From Tropicimonas sediminicola (GTDB lineage Bacteria; Pseudomonadota; Alphaproteobacteria; Rhodobacterales; Rhodobacteraceae): DNA of 64,000 nt. The position numbers were made by a program, and so were the translations under genes. Positions 41,883 through 50,144 of the stretch are shown piece by piece. The DNA lies in assembly GCF_900188335.1 (NCBI RefSeq), contig NZ_FZOY01000002.1, positions 806,001-870,000 of the forward strand. Reading direction: 5' to 3'. Below the pieces are notes generated by a model, which saw nothing but the letters and a program-made list of their open reading frames with translations, was not told where the DNA came from and ran no database searches. Position 1 is the first letter of the stretch. Each line of letters starts with the position of its first letter.

Positions 41883-43973
41883 ATGATCCAGACACTTAAT
41901 GCGCCCGTCGTCGCAGATCTTCTGCCGGATGTGGTCGGCGCAGTCCGCGAGGCCGGCGCCATGCTCCGGGCCGAGTTCCATCGCCCGGGTGGACCGCGCG
42001 GAAGCGGTTCCAGTGCGCCTGTCGATGCCGAGATCGAAACATTTCTGAAGCACCGTCTGCTCGGGCTGCACGATTGCGGCTTCATCGGCGAGGAGGCCGA
42101 CAGGGCCGCGTCCCCGTCTGGCGACACCTGGGTGGTCGACCCGCAGGACGGCACGACGGATTTCCTGGCCGGCCGCCGGGGATCGGCCATTTCGGTGGCC
42201 CTGCTCCGCGATGGCCGACCCGTTCTCGGTGTCGTCCTCGCGCCGCTCGCGCCGGACGATGGCGGCGACCTGATCTCCTGGGCCGAGGGGGCGCAGCTTG
42301 CCCGCAACGGAACGCCGGTGAGACGACAGCCCGCCGGCGGCCGCATCGTCATCGCGATGAACGCAAATGCGGCGGATCACGCCCAGCACAATCACGAAAC
42401 CTTGCCGGATGTGCGGATCCTCGGCATGCCGAGCCCGGCCTACCGGCTGGCTCTGGCCGCCGTTGGCGAGGTGGACGCCGCCGTCAGTCTCGTGTCGGGG
42501 CTGGATCGCTGGGACATCGCGGGCGGCCATGCCCTGCTGATCGGGGCGGGCTGTGTGCTGGTCGAGAGATCCGGCCGTACGATCGACTATGGCAGGCGCA
42601 GCTTCGATGGCTGCATCGGTGGCGACGCCGAGGCGGTTGCGGAACTCGTGGCTTTGAGGCCCCGCCCTGGGTCGCGCCAGGTCCGCAAGCGCGTGCGGCC
42701 GGCCTCGCCCATTGCAGATGCAGAGCGGTTGTCTCGGGCGCAAGGCTGCCTGCTGGGTCAGCTGGCGGGCGATGCATTGGGATCCGCCGTCGAGTTCCGC
42801 TCGTCTCGCGAGATCGCGCGCAGCCACCCCGAGGGCGTCACACAACTGAGCGACGGCGGGACGTGGGATCTCATCGCCGGGCAACCGACCGACGACAGCG
42901 AGATGGCGCTGGCGTTGGCACGGTCGCTCGTGGCGGCCCGTCGCTTCGATCCTGACAAGGTCGGCAAGGCCTATATTCGCTGGGAACGGTCGGGCCCCTT
43001 CGATATCGGCGGCACCACGCGCGCCGGCATCGCAGCGATCGCGGCCGGGCAGCAGGCCAGGAATGACCGGAGCCAGGCGAACGGCGCGCTCATGCGGGTC
43101 AGTCCGATCGGCATCTTCGCCGCGGGCGACCCGGCGGGCGCCGCCGATCTCGCGGCGCGCGACGCCCGCCTGACCCATCCACATCCCATCTGTCAGGCCG
43201 CAAGCGCCGCATTTTCGGCGGCGATCGCAACCGGAATCGCCGGCGGCAGCGCGGAGGACATGTGGGCTGCAGCGGACAGGTATGCGGGCGAAGGCCCGGG
43301 CGCGGAGACCATTCGCAAGGTGCTTGCCGTCTCGCGCCACGAGGGGCCGGCCGAGTTCGAACGCCAGATGGGATGGGTTCTCATCGCTTTCCAGAACGCG
43401 TTTCACCAGCTGATGCGCGGCACGCCCCCGGCCGAGGCGCTGCCCGAGACGGTTGCCCGCGGCGGCGACACGGACACCAACGCCGCCATCTGCGGTGCGC
43501 TCCTTGCCGCGCTCCATGGCCGAGAGGCCCTGCCGCTCCAATGGCGCAATGCCGTCCTGTCCTGTCGTCCCGTCAAGGCGCGCGGCATCCGGCACCCGCG
43601 CCCGCAGGAATACTGGCCCGACGACGCGCTCGAACTTGCCGAGGCGCTGCTTGCCGCACGACCGGATCGTCCGGCCGGGAAGAAAAAGAAACCCGACCCC
43701 AAGGAGGAAACCATGAGCGATTTCGACAACCTGAGCGACCAGCAGAAAGCCCTCTTGCAGATCAGGCTCGATGGATACCTGGAGGCGGCCGTGATGGCAG
43801 CCCGCAGCCAGAACATCGGACTGACCGAAGCCCTGTCGCTCGCCACCACCGCGCTGCTGAGGGAGTTCTCGGCGCAGGGCATTCCCCGAGAAAAAGTCGT
43901 CGAGATCTGGCAGAAAGCGATGCTGCCGATCTATCCGTCCACCGAGGCGACGGCAGTGCGCCGGATCCATTGA
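41883..43973 (+). CDS. fusion: inositol monophosphatase/CysQ-like + ADP-ribosylglycohydrolase
   Basis: 696 residues. About 1-262: an IMPase/CysQ-like phosphatase with FIGEEAD, WVVDPQDGTTDFL (metal-binding DPxDGT) and GLDRWDIAGGHALLIGAG. About 280-600: an ADP-ribosylglycohydrolase with GCLLGQLAGDALGSAVEF, PTDDSEMALAL, DARLTHPHPICQAA and ARGGDTDTNAAICG, all metal and active-site motifs intact. A Lys-rich linker (KKKKPDPKEE) joins a C-terminal 86-residue helical tail. Together they could act on an ADP-ribosylated and phosphorylated nucleotide or tRNA product. AAGGAG is nine bases before the ATG. The tail has its own in-frame start signal (see next entry). Confidence 0.88.
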   Translation: MIQTLNAPVVADLLPDVVGAVREAGAMLRAEFHRPGGPRGSGSSAPVDAEIETFLKHRLLGLHDCGFIGEEADRAASPSGDTWVVDPQDGTTDFLAGRRGSAISVALLRDGRPVLGVVLAPLAPDDGGDLISWAEGAQLARNGTPVRRQPAGGRIVIAMNANAADHAQHNHETLPDVRILGMPSPAYRLALAAVGEVDAAVSLVSGLDRWDIAGGHALLIGAGCVLVERSGRTIDYGRRSFDGCIGGDAEAVAELVALRPRPGSRQVRKRVRPASPIADAERLSRAQGCLLGQLAGDALGSAVEFRSSREIARSHPEGVTQLSDGGTWDLIAGQPTDDSEMALALARSLVAARRFDPDKVGKAYIRWERSGPFDIGGTTRAGIAAIAAGQQARNDRSQANGALMRVSPIGIFAAGDPAGAADLAARDARLTHPHPICQAASAAFSAAIATGIAGGSAEDMWAAADRYAGEGPGAETIRKVLAVSRHEGPAEFERQMGWVLIAFQNAFHQLMRGTPPAEALPETVARGGDTDTNAAICGALLAALHGREALPLQWRNAVLSCRPVKARGIRHPRPQEYWPDDALELAEALLAARPDRPAGKKKKPDPKEETMSDFDNLSDQQKALLQIRLDGYLEAAVMAARSQNIGLTEALSLATTALLREFSAQGIPREKVVEIWQKAMLPIYPSTEATAVRRIH
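43713..43973 (+). CDS. possible separate 86-residue product from an internal start
   Basis: In-frame ATG at codon 611 of the fusion gene, preceded by AAGGAGGAAACC, a near-perfect Shine-Dalgarno at 43701 with good spacing. The product starts MSDFDNLSDQQKALLQ, is helical (EAAVMAARSQNIGLTEALSL), and ends AVRRIH. No stop separates it from the fusion frame. Either an ancestral stop was lost, giving a read-through fusion, or both long and short forms are made, as with some toxin-antitoxin or regulatory proteins. I do not recognise the domain. Confidence 0.55.
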   Translation: MSDFDNLSDQQKALLQIRLDGYLEAAVMAARSQNIGLTEALSLATTALLREFSAQGIPREKVVEIWQKAMLPIYPSTEATAVRRIH

Positions 43974-44709
43974 GGCCGGACAAGATCGGCGCCGAGCGAT
44001 GCGGCCCTGTCGCGGCGCGTGGGCACCTCAAGTTCGCGAACATGACGGCGGTTCATGTTCGCGCGCTTTCTGTTGGCCTGCCGGGAGATTGCCGTCGGCT
44101 CCGGTCGCCCCCTTGCATCCGGGCTTGGCCGACAAGAAACGGCGCCCGCCGTGACGGCTGAGCGCCGAGTGTGGAACGAGGGACAGTGCAGCGGGTTGCG
44201 GCTGTTCCAATCCCCGCAACCCATGATTTCTTGTAGCAGGCGGGTCGTTTTTCGCCATGACCTGGATCAACGAACACGGCGGGTACGCCCGAAATGACGG
44301 TCTTTCTGCGCCCCGCCGGACGCCACCTCCATCCACGTAAGGCAGGAGAGACCGAGAGCGGCCGGAAAGGCGCACTTCTGCACCGTCGCGCCACCGAAAA
44401 AGCCCGCGGGATCAGCGACATCGGTGGCGCCCGTGACGTCGTTGTCCGGACAGCTGTGTGAGCGGACCGTTGCAGAAGTGCGACGCAACTTCGCTTTGAC
44501 CAGCAAAATATGGAGTCCGGTGCCGTCCCGGCGGTTTACTGCCGATCGGAAAAATGGCTATTGTACCTCACGAGCATTGGTCGAGGCGCAACAAACTGGC
44601 GCGTATCGGCCCCAAATCAACAAGAAATGGTGCCAAGTCGGCGCCTCAGGCGACAGGTCGTTGCTCTGAGGTAATGCCGGTGTGTCAGGACACCAGTGGG
44701 GCAGGCTAA
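43974..44709. other. 736-base intergenic region
   Basis: No gene is supported. At 44035-44063, CGCGAACATG and CATGTTCGCG form a perfect 10-base inverted repeat with a 9-base spacer, 61 bases after the fusion gene. Short open frames on both strands lack ribosome-binding sites. The stretch 44500-44650 is visibly richer in A+T and probably carries the promoter of the ABC transporter gene at 44710. Confidence 0.6.
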
Positions 44710-46632
44710 ATGAAACGTCTTTCGGGGTTCTGGGGCCTCCTGTCGGCATATTGGGTGTCCGAGCGGTGGCGGGAAGCGTGGTTGCTCACCGCGGTCATCA
44801 TCGCGCTGACCACCCTGCTCAGCAAGGCAAGCGTCTGGGTCGCCATGGCGAGCGCCGAATTCCTCGCATCGCTCGCGAATTTCCATTCCCTCGAAGCCGC
44901 GACGGATCCGGTGCGTGTTGTCCTCCTCGCTGCGGGCACCTACCTCGCGATCTTCGTCGCCCGGACCGCCGGCGTGGCGCTTCGGCATTTCATCTCGACG
45001 ACCCTCCACCGCAGGGCACGCGGCTGGCTGGTGGCGCAGTTCAACCAGGCGATCCTGTCCGACGAACGCACGGCCCTGGACCTGATGAGCGACCGCTCGG
45101 AAGCCGGAGGCACCTCCCGGATGCCCGATGCCATCGACCAGCGGATCGACGAATGCTCCGCAGGGCTTTACGGCGGCGTGATTGGCCTCTCGATGGGACT
45201 TTGGGGAGCCGTGACGTCCATCTACTTCATCTCCGAAGCCTTGCTCGAACACACCAAACCCGTGCCCTTCCTAGATCGCTGGGGACAGGAGGCCAATCTT
45301 GCTCTGGAACGGACGGTGGGTCCGGAGATGGCCTCCCACGTCAACCTCGTACCCGGCGAATATGGCACGGCGCTGCTGGCGATCCTGATGGTCGCCGTCT
45401 ACGTCCCGTCCATCACCTATGTCGCATGGCTGCTGGGACGGGTGCTGGAGCGGCTCAACCTCCAGCGGCAACGGCGCGACGGCGCCTGGCGGGGCGAGTG
45501 GGGCGTGATGCTCAACCGCGTCGCCCAGATGGCGGCCTCCCGCGGCGAGCGGGCACAGAGCCGCATCAACGGCAAGCTCTACGCGGATGTCGATCAGACC
45601 TGGGGGCGCCAGAACCGGCTCGACGCGGGCATGCTGATGTTCCGGAACACCTACAGCTTTCTCTCCGCGCGTCTTCTGGCCTATCTCCCGGCGTTGCCCG
45701 CATTCATGGCCGGCAGCCTGTCGTTCCGGGACTTTGCGGCGAGCAGCGAGCTGACGGCGGAACTCATCGGCGACGTGTCCTGGTTCATCAACGTGATGCC
45801 CGCGATCGCCATGCTCCGTGCGAACTCGGCCCGACTGACCGAGGTTGCCCGCGCCATCGAACGGGTGCGCCAGCGGCAGGATTTCTACGCCGAAACCGGG
45901 GTCAGTCGCTTCGAGCGGGTCCGGACCGAGAGCGGACCGGTTCTGGCGATGGAAAATCTGAGCCTGAACCATCGCGGGCACGACACGCAGGCTTTCCTGA
46001 CAGTGCCGCGCATGGCGCTCTACCCCGGAGAGCGGGTCTACCTGCGCGGTCAGAACGGCTGCGGCAAGAGCAGCCTGCTGAAAGCCGTCGCCGGGCTGTG
46101 GCCCTATGGCGAAGGCCGCGTGAAGATGCGGGACGGGGCGGAGATCTTCTTTGCCGGGCAGGAGCCCGACATCCCGGACCGCCTGACGCTGAAGGCGCTT
46201 GTGGCCTATCCCGATTATCCCGAGCAGCATTCCGATATCGCCGCCGCCCATGCCCTCTCGCGGGTCGGGCTGGGGGACTTCATCAACTGCCTCGAGGACG
46301 ACCTCTACCAGGGCAAGAACTGGCGCAATGTCCTGTCCGGCGGCCAGAAGCAACGGCTGGTTCTGGCGCGCATCCTGCTGGCCAAACCCCGGATCCTCCT
46401 GCTGGACGAAGCCACGTCGGCGCTCGACGTCAATGCCGCGGTAGACTTCCATCTCACCTTGTGCGAGTGCTTGCCCGAAACCGCAATTCTTGCGGTTCTG
46501 CACGGGGAGACCGTGCCGCATGACCCGGATGGCGACCCGTTCTATTCCTCGGTTCTCGAAATCCGAAACGGTATCGGGCAGTTGCGCCCAATCGTGGCGA
46601 CAGGATACGCAGCGCGCCACGCGGCGGAGTAA
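44710..46632 (+). CDS. BacA/SbmA-like ABC transporter (permease fused to ATPase)
   Basis: 640 residues. The N-terminal membrane domain (about 1-380) is of the SbmA/BacA/YddA type (LLSAYWVSERWREAWLL, ARGWLVAQFNQAILSD). The C-terminal ATPase has Walker A GQNGCGKSSLLKA, signature LSGGQKQRLVLARILL, and Walker B ILLLDEATSALD. YddA-like members are involved in uptake of peptides, cobalamin or very-long-chain compounds. It is followed after 24 bases by GH3 and GH144-like genes that lack signal peptides, so import of glucan oligomers for cytoplasmic breakdown is a reasonable inference but not shown. Confidence 0.9.
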   Translation: MKRLSGFWGLLSAYWVSERWREAWLLTAVIIALTTLLSKASVWVAMASAEFLASLANFHSLEAATDPVRVVLLAAGTYLAIFVARTAGVALRHFISTTLHRRARGWLVAQFNQAILSDERTALDLMSDRSEAGGTSRMPDAIDQRIDECSAGLYGGVIGLSMGLWGAVTSIYFISEALLEHTKPVPFLDRWGQEANLALERTVGPEMASHVNLVPGEYGTALLAILMVAVYVPSITYVAWLLGRVLERLNLQRQRRDGAWRGEWGVMLNRVAQMAASRGERAQSRINGKLYADVDQTWGRQNRLDAGMLMFRNTYSFLSARLLAYLPALPAFMAGSLSFRDFAASSELTAELIGDVSWFINVMPAIAMLRANSARLTEVARAIERVRQRQDFYAETGVSRFERVRTESGPVLAMENLSLNHRGHDTQAFLTVPRMALYPGERVYLRGQNGCGKSSLLKAVAGLWPYGEGRVKMRDGAEIFFAGQEPDIPDRLTLKALVAYPDYPEQHSDIAAAHALSRVGLGDFINCLEDDLYQGKNWRNVLSGGQKQRLVLARILLAKPRILLLDEATSALDVNAAVDFHLTLCECLPETAILAVLHGETVPHDPDGDPFYSSVLEIRNGIGQLRPIVATGYAARHAAE

Positions 46633-46656
46633 AGGCTCAGCAAACAAGGCGCCCGC

Positions 46657-48900
46657 ATGGCAAAGCAGACGAATGTCGAACGGCTGATGGCCGAAATGAC
46701 GCTCGCCGAGAAGACCGGTCAGCTCAACCTGCTCGCCGCGGGCGAAGGCCTGGTCACGGGGAGCGCGCAGAACACCCCGCTGGCGCGGCGGCTGGACGCG
46801 GGTCAGGTCGGGGCGATCTTCGGCACCAAGTCGCTGGCCTCCGCGCGCGCGATGCAGGAACGCGCCCTTGCCGGCTCGCGCCTGAAGATCCCGCTGTTCT
46901 TTGCGGAGGATGTCATTCACGGCCACCGCACGGTCTTTCCGCTGAACATCGCGCTGGCCTGCAGCTGGGACCTCGACCTGATCGAGGAAACCTCGGCCTT
47001 CGCGGCCGCGGAGGCTTCAGCAGAGGGCCTGCACCAGGTCTACGCCCCCATGATCGACATCTCCCGTGACGCTCGGTGGGGCCGCGTTGCGGAAAGTCCG
47101 GGCGAAGACCCCCTCCTCGCCTCCCGGATCGCGGCGGCCGCCACGCGCGGCTTCCAGGGAAAGGACTTCGCCGGGCCCGGCCGGGTGGCGGCCTGCCTGA
47201 AGCATTTCGTTGCTTATGGCGCGCCGGAAAGCGGTCGCGACTACGACAACGTTAGCCTCGCCTGGGAAGACCTGCTTTCGGTCTACCTGCCCCCATTCGA
47301 GGCCGGCATCGCCGAGGGAGCCGCCAGCGTCATGGTCGCCTTCAACGCGGTCAACAAGCTACCGATGCACGCCAATGGGCCCCTGATCGAAGGCTGGCTG
47401 CGCGGCAAGGCGGGGTTCGGCGGGCTGATCGTGTCCGACTACACGGGCGTCAAGGAGCTCACGCCGCATGGGCTGGGGCCAGCCAACGTGGCCGTGGCCC
47501 GAGCGCTCCACGCAGGGGTCGACATGGACATGGTCGGCGAGGACTACCTTGCCGAGCTTCCGGAACTGGCACGAAGCGGGCTGGACGCACCGGACGCCGG
47601 ACTTGCCCTTTCGCCCGAGGACATCGTGGGCCTCGTCGACCGTGCCTGCTATCGTGTGCTGATCTTCAAGGAGAGGCTCGGACTTCTCGAAAACCCGTTT
47701 CGCGGGCTGGAGGGATCGCCCGCGGCGCCGTCGCGCCTGGAAGGGCGCAAGCTGGCCAGGAAGGCCGCCGCCCGCTCGGCTGTCCTGCTGAAGAACGACG
47801 GCCTTCTGCCCTTGAGGCCCAAGAGCCGCGTGGCGCTCATCGGCCCGTTTGCCATGGATCGGGCGAACATGCTCGGCACCTGGTCGGTTTCCGGCCGGGC
47901 GGAGGATGTCGTCAGCCTGCGGGATGCCGTGGCTGCCATGACCGGCTCCGCCCCGTTGGTCGCCTGGGGCGCGAATATCGTCGACGAAACGTGGCTCCGG
48001 CAGCGCCTCAACGTTCACGGCGTCACCGTAGATGCGGACGAGCGGCCGGAGGCCGAATTGCTTTCAGAGGCCCTCGATGCCGCCCGCGACGCGGAGGTCG
48101 TGATCGCCACAGTGGGCGAAGCCAAGGAACACGCGGGCGAGTCCTCTTCGCGGCTGTCGCCAGACCTCCCCGCCCCGCAGCGCCGTCTGATCGATACCCT
48201 GGCCAGCACCGGCAAGCCGCTGGTGGTGGTGGTGTTCGCCGGTCGTCCGCTCGCCCTGGGCGAGATCGCGGAAAAAGCCGACGCCGTGCTCTACGCCTGG
48301 CACGGCGGCATCGCCGGTCCGGAAGGCGTCGCCGACCTGCTCTTCGGTGCGACGGTGCCGTCGGGGCGGCTGGCGGTGTCGCTGCCGGCGCACCCGGGCG
48401 AGGTGCCGCTTAGCTACGCCAGCGACCCGACGGGGCGCCCCTTCACCGGGCGTTTCATGAAATTCCGGACAGGCTGGCTCGACATGCCCGATGACGCACG
48501 ACGGTTTCCTTTCGGCTTCGGGCTCGGCTACGGCAAGGTGACCTACGGCGCGCCGAGCCTGTCGGCGGAGGCCGCACCTGCGGATGAGCAGGTCCTGCTG
48601 CGGCTTCACGTCGAGAACGATGGCCCCGGTGCGGTCGTCGAGACGGTGCAACTCTACGCGACGGACCCGGTAGCGCGTGTGACCCGCCCCGGCCGGATGC
48701 TGATCGACTTCAAACAGGTGGCACTGAGCGCCGGGGAAAGCCGCGAGTTGGTCTTTGAGATCAGTTCCGAGCAATTCCGCTACCCCATCGCTCCGTCCCT
48801 GGATGCCGCCCAATGGGTCCGCGATCCCGGCGAGGTGGTGCTGCATGTCGGCCCGAACAGCCGCGACACGCAGAGCGTGAAGCTGACATGGCAATCGTGA
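46657..48900 (+). CDS. GH3 beta-glucosidase
   Basis: 747 residues. The GH3 N-terminal barrel carries the nucleophile Asp in GFGGLIVSDYTGVKELTPHGLG, preceded by VAACLKHFVAYGAPESGRDYDNV. The C-terminal GH3 sandwich has LLKNDGLLPLRPKSRVALIGP, and the FnIII-like tail has RLHVENDGPGAVVETVQLYATDP. No signal peptide: the protein starts MAKQTNVERLMAEMTLAEKTG, so it is cytoplasmic. It removes beta-linked glucose from oligosaccharides. Its last 13 bases overlap the start of the GH144-like gene, so the two enzymes are made together. BglX-type similarity is clear; the linkage (beta-1,2) is inferred from the neighbours. Confidence 0.93.
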   Translation: MAKQTNVERLMAEMTLAEKTGQLNLLAAGEGLVTGSAQNTPLARRLDAGQVGAIFGTKSLASARAMQERALAGSRLKIPLFFAEDVIHGHRTVFPLNIALACSWDLDLIEETSAFAAAEASAEGLHQVYAPMIDISRDARWGRVAESPGEDPLLASRIAAAATRGFQGKDFAGPGRVAACLKHFVAYGAPESGRDYDNVSLAWEDLLSVYLPPFEAGIAEGAASVMVAFNAVNKLPMHANGPLIEGWLRGKAGFGGLIVSDYTGVKELTPHGLGPANVAVARALHAGVDMDMVGEDYLAELPELARSGLDAPDAGLALSPEDIVGLVDRACYRVLIFKERLGLLENPFRGLEGSPAAPSRLEGRKLARKAAARSAVLLKNDGLLPLRPKSRVALIGPFAMDRANMLGTWSVSGRAEDVVSLRDAVAAMTGSAPLVAWGANIVDETWLRQRLNVHGVTVDADERPEAELLSEALDAARDAEVVIATVGEAKEHAGESSSRLSPDLPAPQRRLIDTLASTGKPLVVVVFAGRPLALGEIAEKADAVLYAWHGGIAGPEGVADLLFGATVPSGRLAVSLPAHPGEVPLSYASDPTGRPFTGRFMKFRTGWLDMPDDARRFPFGFGLGYGKVTYGAPSLSAEAAPADEQVLLRLHVENDGPGAVVETVQLYATDPVARVTRPGRMLIDFKQVALSAGESRELVFEISSEQFRYPIAPSLDAAQWVRDPGEVVLHVGPNSRDTQSVKLTWQS

Positions 48901-50144
48901 TCCGCGGGCTCGACGACGCCGCGCTCCGCGACCGGGTTGCCCAAGCCACGGCCCTCTACTTTCTCGACTGGAGCCACCCGGTGAGCGGCATGGCGCGCGA
49001 GCGCAGCGGCGGCGCCTTCGGTTACGATATCGAGGAGACGGTATGCACCGGCGGCACCGGTTTCGGCCTGCTCGCCCAGATCGTCGCCGCGGAACGCGGC
49101 TGGCGCCCGAAGCGCGAGATCCTCGACCGGACGGAACGGATCGTCGGTTTTCTGGAACGCGCCGACCGGTTCGATGGCGTCTTCCCGCATTTCCTGCAGG
49201 GGACGACAGGGCGCGTGCTCCCTTTCATGCCCGGGGATGATGGCGGCGACCTTGTAGAGACCGCCTTTCTGATGATGGGCCTTTTGGGGGCTGCAGCCTA
49301 TTTCGCGGAGGAGCCGACGCTCGGCGCCCGGATCGAGGGGCTCTTCGATGCGGTGAACTGGGCGGCGCATCTGCGCGAGGACGGCGCCGTCATGTGGCAC
49401 CACCATCCGGACCGCCCCTGGTGTCCGAGCGCGTTGCCGATCCGCGGCTGGAACGAAGCCTTTCCTGTCTTTGTGCTCGGCGCGGGCTCTCGTACGCATC
49501 CGATCCCCGCATCTGCCTACCACCGAAGCTGGGCCACCGCACCCGCGTTCCTCAATGGCCGCAGCTACGGCGGAACGCCGCTGCCCCTCGGTCCGGACTG
49601 GGGCGGGCCGTTGTTCCTGTCCCAGTATCCCTTCCTCGGCATCGATCCACGGGGGCTGCGCGATGCCTATGCGGATTACGGCGCGCAGGCACGGGCTCAT
49701 GCCCTGGTGAACCGCCAGCACTGCCTGCTCAATCCGAAGGGCTGGGACGGCTACGGGGCCGATTGCTGGGGATTGACCGCGAGTGACGATCCGTCGGGCT
49801 ACGTCGCGCATTCTCCGACCGAAGACACCGGGGTCATCACGCCCACCGCCGCGCTGGCCTCGTTCCCTTTCGCTCCGGCGGAGGCGATGCCGGTCCTGCG
49901 GCACCTGCACGACGTTCTGGGCGACAGGATCTGGGGCGAAGCGGGCTTCGTGGATGCCTTCTGCGAAACGCAGGGATGGGTCGCCGAGAGCCGGCTTGCC
50001 ATCGACCAGGCCCCGATTCTCATCGGGCTGGAGAACCATCGCACCGGATTGCTGTGGGAGCTGGTGTCCGGACGGCCGGAAGTGCAGCGCGGGCTGCGCG
50101 CCTTGGGCTTCACCGCGCCCTATCTGGCCCCCGCCATCGCCTGA
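48888..50144 (+). CDS. GH144-like glucanase ('glucoamylase-like' domain)
   Basis: 418 residues, the Pfam 'glycoamylase' (PF10091) domain, whose characterised GH144 members are endo-beta-1,2-glucanases and whose relatives are the cyclase domains of cyclic beta-1,2-glucan synthases. Landmarks: LYFLDWSHPVSGMARERSG, GGTGFGLLAQIVAAERGW, FPHFLQGTTGRVLPF, LVETAFLMMGLLGAAAYF, YGADCWGLTASDDPSGYVAH, and ITPTAALASFPFAP. No signal peptide. Together with GH3 it would degrade beta-1,2-glucan chains, the OPG backbone made by OpgH. It overlaps the GH3 stop by 13 bases and converges with the GH15 gene, overlapping it by 25 bases at the 3' ends. Confidence 0.85.
   Translation: MAIVIRGLDDAALRDRVAQATALYFLDWSHPVSGMARERSGGAFGYDIEETVCTGGTGFGLLAQIVAAERGWRPKREILDRTERIVGFLERADRFDGVFPHFLQGTTGRVLPFMPGDDGGDLVETAFLMMGLLGAAAYFAEEPTLGARIEGLFDAVNWAAHLREDGAVMWHHHPDRPWCPSALPIRGWNEAFPVFVLGAGSRTHPIPASAYHRSWATAPAFLNGRSYGGTPLPLGPDWGGPLFLSQYPFLGIDPRGLRDAYADYGAQARAHALVNRQHCLLNPKGWDGYGADCWGLTASDDPSGYVAHSPTEDTGVITPTAALASFPFAPAEAMPVLRHLHDVLGDRIWGEAGFVDAFCETQGWVAESRLAIDQAPILIGLENHRTGLLWELVSGRPEVQRGLRALGFTAPYLAPAIA

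Noticed and set aside
41145-43970. 941-codon minus-strand frame including the recombinase-like gene
   Set aside because: Only the part from 41780 down has a plausible protein; the rest is antisense to the IMPase/ARH fusion.
44028-44506. Small minus-strand frames of 80-120 codons
   Set aside because: No ribosome-binding sites and no family resemblance; they overlap one another in several frames.
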